In this document: positions 44,271 through 57,094 of the stretch, one piece after another
How the letters are laid out: every line of letters starts with the position of its first letter
Numbering within the stretch: position 1 is the stretch's first letter
Source: Zonotrichia leucophrys gambelii
Taxonomy: Eukaryota > Chordata > Aves > Passeriformes > Passerellidae
Assembly (NCBI RefSeq): GCF_028769735.1
Contig: NC_088193.1
Coordinates: 4,863,814-4,927,813 of the forward strand
DNA length: 64,000 nt
Direction: 5' to 3'
Position numbers and translations under genes: made by a program
The notes under the pieces: generated by a model
The model's input: the letters and a program-made list of their open reading frames with translations, nothing else
What the model was told of the DNA's origin: nothing
The model's database searches: none

Positions 44271-47071
44271 AGGAGAGCACACAGGGGTTTAGGTGGCAGA
44301 CAGTGAGTTAGTGCTGCCTGAAAACCCCAAAGTTGTGCCTGCGTGAGAGGGGAGGGGGGTCCGTGCTGCTGGCGCCGGTGCCAGCCCGCACTGCCAGCGG
44401 CTTTCCAGGGCTGCGCTGCCTCCGAGGTGTCGGTGTTTTCCTCGATCGCTTTATAGTCTCTGCACGAATCCGTTAATATCAAATCAATCTTTTACTCCAG
44501 GGGTGCATCTTATGAATTCTGATGGATGCTTTCCCTTACGTTGTTTGCTGTAGGAGAAACACAGGCGGCTGATATGCAGATGGGTCACTCCTGTGCCGCA
44601 CAGCCCAGCCGAGCATCCCTTCCATTCCCTGAATGAGTTACAGGTGTACGCGGGGCTGTGCCCAGGTAGCACAGCAGCTCTCCACAGGCACCGCGGCCAG
44701 AGGAGCAGCCCAGCCTTTATTTTGGAGGGCAGTGAGGCTTTGGGTCGTGCTGTGCGTGCTTCAGGCAGCCCCGCGAGGACCCGAGCCGGTTAATCCGGGA
44801 GCTGTGGGACTGTGGGAAGGAGCTCGGGGGTGGTGGGACGTGAGTGTGGAGCGAGAGAGCCCGGAGGAGTTTGTCTGCTTTGCCTGCACCAGCGAGCAGC
44901 GTGTGCCCCTCACCCGAGGCTCACTCAGACCCGAAGGAACGGGGTCTCTGCAGCAGAGAGCAGCTGCTCTGCCAGAGCCGGGCACGGGGATGGCACACGC
45001 AGAGCCGGGCACGGGGATGGCACAAACAGAGCCGGGCACGCTCTCGGTGAGCAGCAGAGCCGGTGCAGGGCTGAGGAGCTGCTGCTGCTCTGAGCAGAGG
45101 GAGCTGTGCTCACCTGGGCAGGTTTCCGTGCCTGAGGTGGGCTTTGCAGGGGAAGTGTTTGGTGGTTTTGGGATTCAGGCTCTGGCTGAGGCTCTGTGGG
45201 TTCCGTGCTGCGGAGGGAGGTGTTGGCTGCCTGTCTGCCCCCTTCCCACCACGCTCAGTGCCTGACTGTGGGATGCTGTCCCTTTTCCTGCCCGCCGGGA
45301 CACTCTTGTCATCATCACCCCGTGTTCCTGGGGGCTGTGGCACAGCTGGGGAGCTGAGGGCTGTCTCCTTGTGCTTTTCCTAATTGAACTGCAATGATGA
45401 TTAACCTGAGCTGTGTGAGCAAGGCAGTTTAAGGAAGGACAGTCCCCCAGAGAGGTGCCTTTGGCCCTGGTGCTCTTTTCCTCGCTGTTGGAGCTTGTCT
45501 CTGCAGTGAAGTGTGGCTCTGGGGCTCTCGGAGGCGATGCTGGTGCTGCTCAGAGCAGGATGGGTGCCCGTGCCTGCTCCCTGGGGAGCCCCTGCACGTC
45601 CAGCCGAGCCTGCTGCCAGCAGAGGGCTGACTTGGATCTCCTTTTTTTCTTTTTTTTTTTTTTTAATTTCTAGTCTTCTGTCCCCTTTTCTGTGCTCTTT
45701 GCAGGAGGGGATGTTTGTGAAGCAGCCCTGGAGTGGTGGGAGGTTTTTGCCTTCCTATAAGAAACTCTGCATCCCCAAAGTGCTGTCACTTAAGGGAAGC
45801 CCCTGCCCCAAAAGCACCTGGTTATATCCATTTCCCCCCTTGGCATCTGCTCCTACCCATGCTTCCCACTGCATTTTTTCCATGCTCTTACCCCCTCCCT
45901 TCTCCTCCTCAAGTCCAGCTTTCCCCTGCTGCAGGCACGTTTCTGCCTCTAGTTCCCATTTGCTCCCAGTCTGCTCCATCTTTTCTTGCACTGCTCTTTC
46001 CCAGTGCTCCTTCCCTTCCCTCCTCTCCCTGTTTCCCTGCTGCTGCCCCTCTGCAGCCTCTGGGTGACAAGCAGTTTTCCATCTTCCCTTGGGATCTAGA
46101 GATGGGCAGGGAATTGCACACATCAAGCCAAAGAGGTGGCATCAGTGGGAGGTTGAAGGCAGGAGGACAAAGGTGGAGCATCTTGAGGATGGGACTGATG
46201 TTTATTTGCAGGCTATGATTTCCTATTAAGAGCCAGGCAGGGAAAAGTGCCCTGGGAAGTCTTTCCCAGTGAGTGGTGTTATTGCTAAATGGTGTTTTCT
46301 GTTGTGCACCCACAGGAGGAGGTGGTGGTGAACTCTGCTGTCCTTCCTGCAAATGGCATTTTTCTTGGGGTTCAAACAAGGAGTTGGGCTTGTAAAAAGT
46401 GAGAGCTGTCATTCCAGTGTGTAGCTCTTGCAGAATTAGCCCCAGTCCTGCTAGATCTGGATGGCCAGGTCCTCTCCCTCATCCTAGCTGTGAGATGGGC
46501 AGAGCCTGCAGATCTCCCTGGCTCCTGCAAGGTTGGTGGAAGCTCTTTGCTTTCCAAGATCAGCCCTTTAACCACCCCTTGCATTGCAGAAAGGAGCTGG
46601 GAGAGCGAGCAGACCTGCACGAAAGTGGTGGAGGAAACCTGGAGGCTTTTCAGGCTGCTTGTGGGTTTCCTGTATTGGATTTTGGGCGCTTCCATTTCCA
46701 GCTCTCCACCCTTTTTCCAAGGGAGGCTCAGCATAATCCTTGCAGAAACTCAGGCTCCATCTACAGGCAACTTGCAGGTCATCTTAGATCAGCAACAAAT
46801 AATTTCCGTTTTAAGCAGGGATTGTTGGTAATTCACTCCTTTTTATTGTAAGAACAAACAATTCCCATAATAGTCAGGCACCTTTTCTCTCCTGAGAACT
46901 AAAGGCAGTATGGAAATTCTCTGTGTACTGTTAAAAATCAAACCAAACTGCCTCTTCCCTGATTCAGCAATATAAAGCTCGGGTGTTGAGATGGCAGGAG
47001 TAACTGATGTTACCCACCAGTCTGGGACATGAAACAGAGCAAGGAACACACTGGGAACCACCAGGGATGGT
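44271..47071. other. Proximal part of the first intron
   Basis: CpG content stays raised to about 45,130 and then falls. A T-rich run lies at 45,641-45,664. No second exon, RNA gene or transposon recognised. Frames such as 45,733-46,218 lack domains. Confidence 0.5.
44973..45039. repeat. 27-bp tandem repeat, about 2.5 copies
   Basis: CAGAGCCGGGCACGGGGATG starts at 44,973 and 45,000, with a partial unit at 45,027. GC-rich, within the CpG-raised start of the intron. Confidence 0.92.
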
Positions 47072-47523
47072 GGAGATGGTCACTTTTTAATGTCCCTGCT
47101 GGGATTTGGTGGATTAAATTCCTTCTTTTGGGAAGAATGCCATTGAGTCTTGGCATTCTCCACATGCTGTTCTTAGATGCATGTCTTAGGGTTGGTGTGG
47201 GAGCATTGCTGGTAGGTCATGGTTGGCAATCCCAATGGGTTGATCCTGCCTGGAGACTTTGGTTGGGTTTTATCCCTGTTGGAGATGGTCACTTTTAATC
47301 TCACAGCTGAGATTTGATGTGGAAACAAGGATTAAGTTCCTTCTTTTGGGAAGAATGCCATTGAATCTTGGTTTTCTCCACATGCTGCTCATTGGATGCA
47401 CGTCCTAGAGTTGCTGTGGAGGCACTGCTGGCAAGTCATGGTTGGCCAATCTCCATGGCTTGATCCTGCCTGGAGACTTTGGTTGGGTTTTATCCCAGCT
47501 GCATCAGTGGTGGAAGCATCTCC
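47072..47523. repeat. Tandem duplication of a ~209-bp unit
   Basis: Copy A 47,072-47,280 and copy B 47,281-47,523 share GGAGATGGTCACTTTT, CCTTCTTTTGGGAAGAATGC and TGGAGACTTTGGTTGGGTTT. A third copy lies at 52,382. No known family recognised. Confidence 0.9.
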
Positions 47524-48119
47524 ATGAGGCCAGAGGGGAAACTGTGGCAAATATTCCCACGGTGTTAGAATGGGGGTGGAAATGATGGAAATGTGCCGCC
47601 AGCAAACCGACCTTTACAGCAGCCATCAGTACAGTTCATAAAGACATCAACCACCAGCTGCTCAAAATTTCAAGGCTTTATAGTTTTATATGTATTTAAG
47701 AAATATTGTTGGGTTTTAGAGTGTGTTTTAGAGGTTGGAGGGATTAGCTGGGAGATGGGGTGTGCTGAGTTTTTTTTCCGTGGCTGTCACTGCAGGGACA
47801 GCAGGACTTAAGGAGGCCCCTCTGTTGCTCTCAGCCTCAGTTTCCCCATCTCTAAAAGGATCCATCAGCAGTGGTTTATCAGTGATGATTAGAGGAATGG
47901 GTACTCATAGGTGATGCTATGGCAGGTATAGCTAGGCTTTTTTCCAAACTAAATAATACAGAACTGCTTTATCTCTGTACATAAGGCCAAATTTTCAAGT
48001 CAAATCCCCTGGGCTTGTCTGCTTCTGGTGAACCCGTGGCCTCTCCTCCTGCCTGTCCATGGAGGAGACCAAGAAGTCAGGCTAGCTTTGCTCACTGGCA
48101 TCCCAGACTCCATGCCTGG
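47524..48119. other. Intronic sequence
   Basis: No gene or repeat recognised. Confidence 0.4.
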
Positions 48120-48330
48120 CTGTATTCTGTCAATTAGCTAGTGTGAGAACAATTCCAATTAAAAATAAAAAGCCTGAATAAAACATCATGAGATGCTGTT
48201 CTTCCATTTATTTTTGCAATTATGGTTTTAATTATTTCTGACAATGCTGCTTTGATTCTTCTTTTTTTTCTTTTGGTGTAATAACCTACCGCAGTCTATT
48301 TTCCAGCACGCAACAAGACCTCCGTAAAAT
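48120..48330. promoter_or_regulatory. Candidate conserved non-coding element
   Basis: GTCAATTAGCTAG, CCAATTAAAAATA and GGTTTTAATTATTTC in a repeat-free AT-rich block 4 kb downstream of the exon. Confidence 0.3.
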
Positions 48331-48584
48331 ACAACCAGCAGGAGCAGGAGGCAGGACCACAGTCTCCAGGCATAGGTCTGGGAAGTCAGGAAATCACATT
48401 TTTTTGGCCTCTTTTTCAGTCAAACTGCTGATATTCTGTGTACCTACCTGTTAATGGGGGTTGTGACACTCACCTGTCGCCCTGCAACAGCAGCCACGGA
48501 CCTGGCAGAGAAAAGAAGCGTTAATGCATCCACATCTCTGCTGTTAAATCCTTGCTGGGGAGCAGGAAGAGAGTCACTGCTCTT

Positions 48585-48900
48585 TGTGTGCAAATGCTAA
48601 AAGCGTGGGGATTAGCGCAGAGCAGATTAGTGAGGACTTGCTCCATTGCTGCCCCTTCCTTCCCCCCCTCTCTCCTACCCAAAAACTTTTCTGGAGCAGC
48701 TAAATATATACCTGCCGTTTCCAAGGTAGAGCTCGCTGCGTGGCGGAGCTGTAATTGGCGACTCAGGGAAATTACAGCCATGGATTCTGGCATTTGGATC
48801 CTCCTGGCTGGCATAATAATTTCTCCCTAGGTAGCTGGTATTTAACTTGTCTTATCTGCTCCTGATAGTTGTAATTACAGTGCCCGCTAATTTCACTGTA
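48585..48900. promoter_or_regulatory. Candidate conserved non-coding element
   Basis: GGGATTAGCG, GAGCTGTAATTGGCG, GTTGTAATTACAG, CCGCTAATTTCAC. Complex, repeat-free sequence with clustered homeodomain-type cores. Confidence 0.35.
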
Positions 48901-49228
48901 ATATTGCAGCCACTGGAAGGGTGGTTGGAGAAAGGTCAGGAGGTTGCAGGAGGGCTCCTTCCTCCCCAGGCTGCTGCACCAGTGATGCTGCCAAAATGCA
49001 GATGCTGAGCCCATGGAGCTGGTACCCTGCATGTGCCCCTTCCCACCTTGGTGGGGCTGGAGCAGTCTCACAGCCCCTTCCACACTGTTGTCCTTGTTGG
49101 CATTAGTGAAGGATGTGCTGGAGGGAGCTTTGAGTCCTGGTGTCTTTTGCTGTGGGTTGAATATTGGTCTCCAGCTCACGTCAGAGCTGGCAGGTTTATG
49201 TGAGGTCACATCTTGGGTTGTGCAGTGA

Positions 49229-49800
49229 GAGGCTGGTTGTCACTGATGTTGGTTGGTCCTGGGCTGGTTATCAATGATGTTGGTGGGTCCTGGGCTGGTT
49301 GTCACTGATGTTGGCTGGTCCTGGGCTGGTTGTCACTGATGTTGGTTGGTCGTGGGCCGGTTGTCCCTGGAACTGCTTGTCCCTGAGGTTGGCGTTCCTT
49401 GTGGTTCATTGTCCTTAAGGTTGGTTGTTCTTGAGACCGGTGTTCCCTGCAGTTTGTTGTCCCTGTGGCTGATTGTCCATGGGATTGGTTGTTCTGGGGT
49501 AATTGTCCCTGATGCTGGTTGTCCCTGATGCTGGTGTTCCTTGTGGTTCATTGTCCCTGAGGTTGGTTGTCCCTGCAGCTGTTTGTCCCTCAGGTTGGTG
49601 TTCCCTGTGGCTTGTGTTCCCTGTGGTTCATTGTCCCTGAGGCTGGTTATCCCTGCAATTGGTGGCCCCTTATGCTTTGTTCCCTGCAGTTGGTTGTCCC
49701 TGATGCTGGTTGTCCCAAGGCTGGTGTTCCCTGTCGTTCATTGTCCCTGCAGTTGGTTGTCCCTGCAGCTCGTTGTCCCCAACACTGATTGTCCCTGCTC
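49229..49800. repeat. Minisatellite, ~570 bp, GGTTG/TGTCCCTG-rich
   Basis: The left part has four 31-bp units (GGCTGGTTGTCACTGATGTT...GGTCCTG) from 49,229. The right part is built of shorter degenerate units around CTGGTTGTCCCTGA and GTGTTCCCTGTGGTTCATTG. Several frames stay open through it on both strands and are not genes. Confidence 0.93.
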
Positions 49801-52381
49801 CAAGAGCACGGTTCCCTTTGTTGTGCAAGAAGATTCAAGTCTGGCTTTGGGGAGATCCAGGGCTGGCTTTGGGGAATTCACCTTCAGCCAGCTCGAGCTG
49901 CTGCCTGTGCCAGCCCTTGTCCTGCTGAGCCAGCACCAGGCAGGTTTTATGTGGGTGTAGGGCTGGGCTCAGTGTCAGAGCGCTGGGGAGTCCTGCTGAC
50001 ACAGGCTGGAACCACAGCACTGGGGGTTTGCTGCAGAAAATGCTGGTTTGGAGGGCACAGCAAGCTCATGGGGCTCTGCAGAGGGAGGAGGGGACCCTCA
50101 CTGTCACATCTCCCAGGGCCACAATTCAAACCCTGGGAAGATCCTCTTGTCTAGCAAAAACCCACCCCCCACGCTAAATTTTTAAGCTCCACTAGGCAGA
50201 AATGTTTCCAAGTGGTGATATTTACCTCCCGGGGATGAGACTGAACTGTTGGTAATCCTGCACTATAGGGTACAGAGATCTTTTTGCAAGGATAATAAAC
50301 TCCCTGGTAATAGCTGTCCTTCCCCTGGATCACGCACACTCCTCCAGGAGCTCAGGGCTTTGTTTCTGGAACAGGATTAGGTGTTAACGCTGCAGAACCA
50401 AACGGGGGCACAGTGGCTGTCTTTCACATTCCTGCTTTCCAAAGCGTTTCTCTGTTCCCCTGACTGTTCTCACAGTTTGCCTCCTCCTTGCATTCCTCAG
50501 CCCTAAACCACGGATGCTTTTTACAACAGCTGGACATATTGTTTTAAGTGATAATCTTTAGATACTGCAGCCTAGCAGACAGTTCATAAGAAATATCTGA
50601 TTCAGTGACTATCACTTCTTCCTCTGTCCTTGTGAGCAGCCTTTGAGGGTTAGGATGTGCTGGTTTTTCTTCTTCTTTTTTTTTTTTTTTAATGAGAAAA
50701 ATAATTTCCCCACAGCCCCTGTCAACAATTTTTAGCCTGTAATGGGTTGTTTACTGCAGGTTGGATTTGATATGTAGGTCTTGTCTTTCCTGACAGAACC
50801 CTTCAAGGTCGGCTCTTCAGTGCAAAAACACTCACATTTTATATTTCTGTTTTCCTATGAATATTTCCCAAGATTTGCTTAAAATGAGTTGTTTCCATGA
50901 CTATGCTCACTTGACGGACTTGTTCCTTGGGATACAAATGGGTCTCCAAGTCTGTTTCTCAGTGGAGGGGGAGGATAATGAGAACAACATCTGTTGTGGT
51001 GTAAGCTGTAAATTTAAGATATTTTTTCTCATCCTGTAAAAGATCAGCAAATTGTGCTGATGCTGATGAGGTATTTTGTGCCATCTCCAGTGCTGATGGA
51101 TTCAGAGTGGGGACACTTGAGGACATGTCACACATCTTGCTTTTCCTTCTCTTGGTGTGCCAAGGCTTGTGTGTGGTGTCGCTTCCAGGCTGGAGCTGGA
51201 GAGAAGAGGAATGGGATCCAGAAAGGAGAAAGTGGAAAAAGAGAAAGAAAAGTTGAGAAGGGGGAAAGAAAAATGTCAGGTGGAAGAAGGGAGTGGGTAA
51301 AGGTAAAACCAGGGTGTTGCAAAGGGTGCACCAAAGAAAAATCCACAACTGGGAACTCTCAGTGTGTGAAGTTCAGCTTTGAGGGATGAATTCCTTAATT
51401 AAAGCCCAGCAGCCAACACAGAAATGTGGAGGGTTTGGCTTGAGCCAGTTGGTACCCAAGTTCCAGTGGGATAGTGTATCCCTTCACTAGGTTTTCTATA
51501 TCTTCTCTCTGTGTGTGCATGTGTGCATGTGTGTATATATATATTTATATAAAAATCTAACAAATTTCTAACCCATATAAATCCAATTACCCATGTTTTG
51601 CCTGCAGGGAGCGAGGGAGATTAATGTTTGGTATTTTGGCAGGAATGTAAAAAGAAATAGGTGGTAATAACAATGAAGGCTCATAAAAAGGAACCGATAG
51701 TCGTGTCTGTGCCCGGAACTCGGCCGTAATTCTCCTGGGGATTTGTCAGCACAGTGCCCCGCTCCCACGGAGGGGCAGGAAAGAGCCAGGAGTGCTTCCT
51801 GGGCACTTGAGCATCCATCCTGCCAGTGAAGGTTCCATTAATGCGATAATAATAGAGGCTGATAAAGAGAAATGGTTTGTGCTCCCAGGGCACCTTCTTG
51901 TGACAGATCCTGCTCTGTGTTGGGGCTTGTAGGAGCCACAGGAGCGTGCTCCTCTTTATCCCTGTTTCACGGAGAGGCAAGTCCCAGGAATGGAGGATGA
52001 ACATGGAAGGAGAGGAGGGAGCTGAGCTCTTCTCCACCCTCTGTGATAAATCTGTGGTGGTGCTGATCCCTGCAGGTCTGGCTTGGAGTAACGTGGCCTG
52101 GGGAGTTTCAGGCAGGAATTGGGAGTGCCAGAGTTGTGCTCTCATCAGCTTTTCTTCACTCAGAGTCGTTTCCTGCAGTGTGTCCTCCCTTCCCTCTCAT
52201 AAACCCTGAGGTGCCTGAGATGCCTTTTCCTGCAGCTCTCGCTCACGGGACAGTAGCTTTGTTGGAGGGCCAGGAGTCACTGCAAGTCTGTTCCCATCCC
52301 ATCATGTGACTGCTTGGCCTTGTCCCCTTGTGCCCATGGCCTGTCCTGTGTGGTGCCCACAGTCAAAGAGGCTGTTGTGGC
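49801..52381. other. Intronic sequence with low-complexity tracts
   Basis: A T-run at 50,676-50,690, a purine-rich tract at 51,199-51,275 and a (TG)n/(TA)n tract at 51,510-51,551. No gene recognised. Confidence 0.45.
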
Positions 52382-52541
52382 AGAATGCTACTGAGTCACA
52401 GCTTTCTCTGCATTTTGCTCATTGGGGTTGCTGTGAGGCCACTGCTAGCAGGTCATGGTTGGCCATCCCAATGGGCTGATCCTGCCTGGAAACCTTGGTT
52501 GGGTTTTATCCCAGCTGCATCACAGTGGTGGAAGCATCTCC
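52382..52541. repeat. Third copy of the 47-kb repeat unit
   Basis: GCTCATTGGGGTTGCTGTGA, GGTCATGGTTGGCCATCCCA and TTGGTTGGGTTTTATCCCAG align with copy B at 47,281-47,523, in the same orientation 5 kb away. Confidence 0.88.
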
Positions 52542-55500
52542 ACCAACGGGCTGCAGGTGCTTCAGCAGAAGGTGCTGACCAGGCACCTCCACTCCCTCAG
52601 CCTCAACACTTGGGAGCCAGTCACTCATCATCCTCTCCTGACACCCTTGCTCTGGTGTCTGGGTGACTTCCCTCTGCTGTTTTTGTCCCCTGTGTTGTGG
52701 GTGGCACCTGTGCTGCTCTGAGCTGTCACCCGTGGTCATGCATTAATCATGGCTCAGATATTGTGTCCCTACAGCAGGTTCTGCCTTCTCTGCAGGCTTT
52801 GCATCAGGCTCCTTGCTCTCCGTTTATTACCACCACCGGTTTTATAACCCACTTTATCAGATGACTTTTTTTTTCCTTTCTTAAAGAGCATAACCCATGA
52901 GCAACTCATCATTTCCGAGAGAGGGAGAGTGCCGTTAGCGGCAGAGCGAGGGCTCCTTGCTCGCACCTGGAATGAGGAGCCTGCTTTACCGTGGTGTTGC
53001 ATTTAATTCAATCAAGGCAGTTAAAGCCAAGATTTAAAGTCCTTTGTGTGATCACAGGAGTTGCTCTGATGCGGCAGCAGGTAGAAGGAAAGATTGAGCC
53101 CATTTCTGAGGAGACTGGAAGTAGAGTGTTGGCAGCAGCCAGGCCTGGGGCTGACTGCGGCAGCGGCCACGGTGGGAAGCTCTTTGCATTCACAGCGCGT
53201 CCCATCTCTGTCTCCGTCACCCTCCCTGCTCCTTCTCCTCATCCCCATATATTCCTTTAAGTAGAATTGATTCGTTTGCCTTTTTTTTTTTTTTTTGAAC
53301 TGGGGGGAGGGCTGTTTTTAATTAATATTCTTAACTGTATGATAATTGCACTGACTGGTCCCATCGCTGTCTGAGTCACCCTCTCCTCCCTTGTTCTTGC
53401 AGGAAGGCTCTTTGGACTTAATTAAAGTTAGGGATCCAGGGCTAGTGGGAACAGCAGGAGTCTTGCAGGGTTTTTGATGAAATGATTGCTGTGGGGGAAG
53501 TGGCTATTTCCTACCCAGAGCCGTAGATTGTGATGCTGAGACAGAGTTACGACCGTCTGGTTTGGCCACCTGCTTTTACACAGGCTGCTGCATTCTCATC
53601 CTGCATTTCCCACCCTGTGCCCACAAATCTCTCCTGGACACACATCAGCCCTTGTTTTGGAGTGAGAGGAGCTCAATTTCACGATGTTTTCTCTGCTTGG
53701 ACATATCCCCTCCTTGTGGGAGTGTGTCTCGGAGCAACCCTGTCTGAGCTCCCCATGGCTGACACTGGTGTTGCAGGTCATGGTGGGGAATTTTGGAGGG
53801 ATAATGGAAAAGCTGCATGGACTCAGCAGACCTTTTTCATCTCTGGTTTCAGCGCTGGTGCTTGCAGACAGCGCTGCCACCAGAGCTCAAATGCAGCCCA
53901 AGCAAGAGCTTAACAAGCTCCGAGAGCTGTCCAGAAAGTTATCCTGACACCAAGTGACAGACTCTCAATTGATATCCTCTGGAGACTTTAAACTCACTTC
54001 TGCGAGGTTTCCAAAGCTGGTTTTGTCTCATACCTGAAGAATCCTTTATCTGCTACGACGCCTCCCCTGCCTTGTCTCATTGCTCTTGACGTTTCTTTGT
54101 TGCCTGCTGCAGCTCGGGTAAACTCCACTGCAAAACTATTTAAGAGGGGTTTCTCTCAGCCTTTGCTCAGCTCTCTTGCTGGAGTTCTGGTATAAATCAC
54201 CTGGGCTGATGCTGTTCCTGCTTGGCTCTGCAGGGCAGTGTCTGGAGTGATGTCAGGACTGCCCAAAGGGCAGAGAATGCTTCAGACCCCTGGGGAAGGG
54301 CAAATTTAGTGGTTGGTGTAGAAAAGTGAGAGAAGCTATTGTAGGAGATTGCTCATCTTCCATCCTGGCAATGCTCTGGAGCAAACAAGCAAAATTATTT
54401 GTGATCAGCTAGAATGGACAAGAAACTCCACCACAGCCAGCAGAGGTTTGTCAAGGAGAAATTGTGTCAGACAAATGGAATCTGATCTGTACCATGGAAT
54501 AAGGAGCCTGATGGGCTCAGGGACAGCAGGAGGTGCCTCAGATGGTGGCCCAGGCAAGGCTGGAGCTGCTGCCTGTGAGCCAGTGGGAAGCCTGGGGTGG
54601 GAATCACTGTTCGGGATAGCTGTAAGGAAGCAGGCCGGGAGTTCTAAGGTGCTTCTCTGCTTCTGAGACCCAGCCCAGTCTAAAATCCATTCCAAGTTGG
54701 TACAAGAAGCCACCTTCGCAGTAGTTTCGGGCTGCAGCTGGCTGGTAACATCCTGCTGGATGGCAGGGAGATATTGGGGAGCTGGCTTTATGCCCTGAAT
54801 CTGCCTGTGCAGGAGTGTGCCTGTTCATGGCATCATTGTGCTGCAGGACTGGCATTTTGGGATGCCACCAAGGACTCTGGAGGTTTCTGAAGTAAAGATG
54901 TGCAGTTGCTGATGTCTTGCTCTAGATCCCATCCTGTGGTGCCCCAAGTGGGAATGCCCATGATGGAGGGTATTGATTTTCCTTCCATGCAAGGGGGTTT
55001 TCCAGCCCTCTGCAGAATGGGTGCTGGCCTCATCCTGCTGCCTCCTGCTGCCTTTTTCTGTGCTGTTCTCAAGCAACAGCACTTTTCCCCTTCTCCTTGC
55101 TGTGGGTGTCCTGTTCCAGCACCCATCACAGAGCCAGCCATTTCTGGACCCCTTCCCTAGTCATGTCAGTCCCACTGTGTACAAAACAAGCTTTTAAGAG
55201 GCAGCTGGGGCCTGCCCAGACTCTATAACTGAGGCTGGACGCACTCAGGGGTGCAGTTGAGGCATTTTCCTTGATTTTGCTTTTATTGCCTGGTAAATCA
55301 GTGACGGGGCCAGCCTGTCTGCAGGAAGCAGCTCTGTGTGCTGAAAGGTGTTCTCCCTGCTACATCTCTCTCCTAACCCAGCTCTCCAAGCTGGGAGCCA
55401 TCCAGGGTGGACAAAACCAGACAGTCCTGGGCCTTGGCTCCCTCTGGGGAGAAGCCCTGACAGAATCCTGTGCTTTGTCCTGTGACTGCTGAGCTTGCAG

Positions 55501-56194
55501 CAGTTTTCAAGACTGATGCTGCACTTAGCAGGGTGCTGCCAAACCCATGGAGTCCAGCAGGTTATTTTCCTTCAGAAACCATTTATCTTTTCCCTTTTAT
55601 ATGCTGGGCTTCTGTCTCTCATCTCTGGTTTTATCTCTCATGTGGGAAGGAGCTCATTCTTCCCAGCCCTCCCAAATCACTGGTGCTGGGCACGATTCAG
55701 ACCCCATCCTGGGGGGGAGAGGCAGCCCTGGGGGGCAGGTACCAGAGAAAGGGGATATCAGGGATCTATTGATTTATTTCCCATTATTATTTAAGGAAGT
55801 TTGCTCCAAACTTCAGCTTCTTGTGCATGTCTTACAGTTGGATGAGGCTGCCATGTGGGCTGGTGGGATTCCAGAAGGTTTTGGGCTGGGGTTTGAAACA
55901 GAAAGTTTTATTCTGGCAGTGAATTGACAACTTGTCTTTCTTTTTGGGTGGGAGATGCATGGATTGAGATGCAAAATGTCAGATAGGAGGTTTAGGAGTG
56001 CCTTGGGCTCTGCCACCACCTCTTGCTTGACCTCACTGTACCAGAGGCTCTGAGTTTCCTGACTTCTTGCTCCTTTGAGAGACTCTAAACCTTGCATGCT
56101 GCCAAACATTTTGGACACTCCCACCCAAAAGTTTCCTACAGTAACAACACTCTTTCTCATTAAACACTAACTTAATAGAACAGGAGAATGCTGC
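52542..56194. other. Intronic sequence
   Basis: A T16 run at 53,281-53,296. At about 54,395-54,480 the plus strand can be read QQRFVKEKLCQTNGI, faintly like the CR1 reverse-transcriptase motif QHGFTKGKSC, so an old CR1 piece is possible. No gene recognised. Confidence 0.35.
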
Positions 56195-56560
56195 GTGATG
56201 GATATTAAACTTTAACAACTGTGTATATCTATTACCTTGCTGCTAAATCTTTATATGCCTTAAATAATCAATTGATATTTAATTAGCATACAGTACTATT
56301 ACTGCCTTCCTAAATCTATAATGATAAACCAAGTTACAAGTTATTGGACGTTAATTACTATCTGATGATTAGAAACAGCAAGACATTTCCCAGTCTCATC
56401 CCGGATATAATCCAGCGTGTCCATGCTCACTGCTGAGCCAAGCCACGCTCCCTGTCTCTTAATAATCAATGGCTGTTCAACATGCAATATTTGTCTAATT
56501 AGCACTAAATTAAATCCTCATTGACAACACTTCAGGGTAAGAGATCTGCATCGAATATGA
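56195..56560. promoter_or_regulatory. Strong candidate conserved non-coding element
   Basis: Dense cores: AAATAATCAATTGATATTTA, ATTTAATTAGC, GACGTTAATTAC, TTAATAATCAATGG, TCTAATTAGC. Repeat-free over 360 bp and sharply AT-rich relative to flanks. A typical composition for a deeply conserved developmental enhancer; alignment not available. Confidence 0.4.
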
Positions 56561-56976
56561 TGGATTAGACACGGAAGGGCTGTTATTGTAAGCAGGAGAT
56601 GTGTGTGTCACTTGCTTTGCTTGTCATGGCTGGCACATGGCTCCCTGTGACTGTCAGCCCGCTCCTGGGGGGACGGTGATGGAGCGGTGCCTGGATGTTG
56701 GATTGACAGTGCTGGAGACCCTGGGTCTGTCTTTAATCGAGCTGCAGACATGAGCAGCTCTTCCCAGCACCCTCCTCTGCTTCCAGCCTGCTCTCACCCA
56801 TGGATGTACAAATGCCTCCATCAGCAGGGTGCGTTTGTGTGGAAACAGGGCTTTTTGTGCCAGGGCTCTCTCTGCTGGCAGAGGGCAGATGTTTCTTCTG
56901 CATTTTGTGCTTTGTGCAAACTTTTTGGGGAGTCTTTGTAGCCTCTGTTTGAGGAATGAGGGTCAGGGAGATCCGA

Positions 56977-57094
56977 GCATTCCAGAATGGTTTGGGTTGG
57001 AAGGGACTTTAAAGCTCATTTCATGTCCCATGGGCAGGGACACCTTCCACTATTCCAGCCTGGCCTTGGACACTTTCAGGGATGGGACATCCCC
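56977..57094 (-). mobile_element. CR1 LINE 3' end, truncated
   Basis: Antisense tail: CCAGAATGGTTTGGGTTGGA, CATGGGCAGGGACACCTTCC, CCTGGCCTTGGACACTTTCA. Slightly shortened in the middle. Confidence 0.92.

Noticed and set aside
43505..44482. 325-codon minus-strand open frame
   Set aside because: It lies antisense across the CpG island and the real exon. High GC removes stop codons, and the peptide is low-complexity with no domain.
49333..49960. Repetitive proteins in the minisatellite
   Set aside because: The frames stay open because unit lengths are partly multiples of three. No start context, splice sites or known domain.
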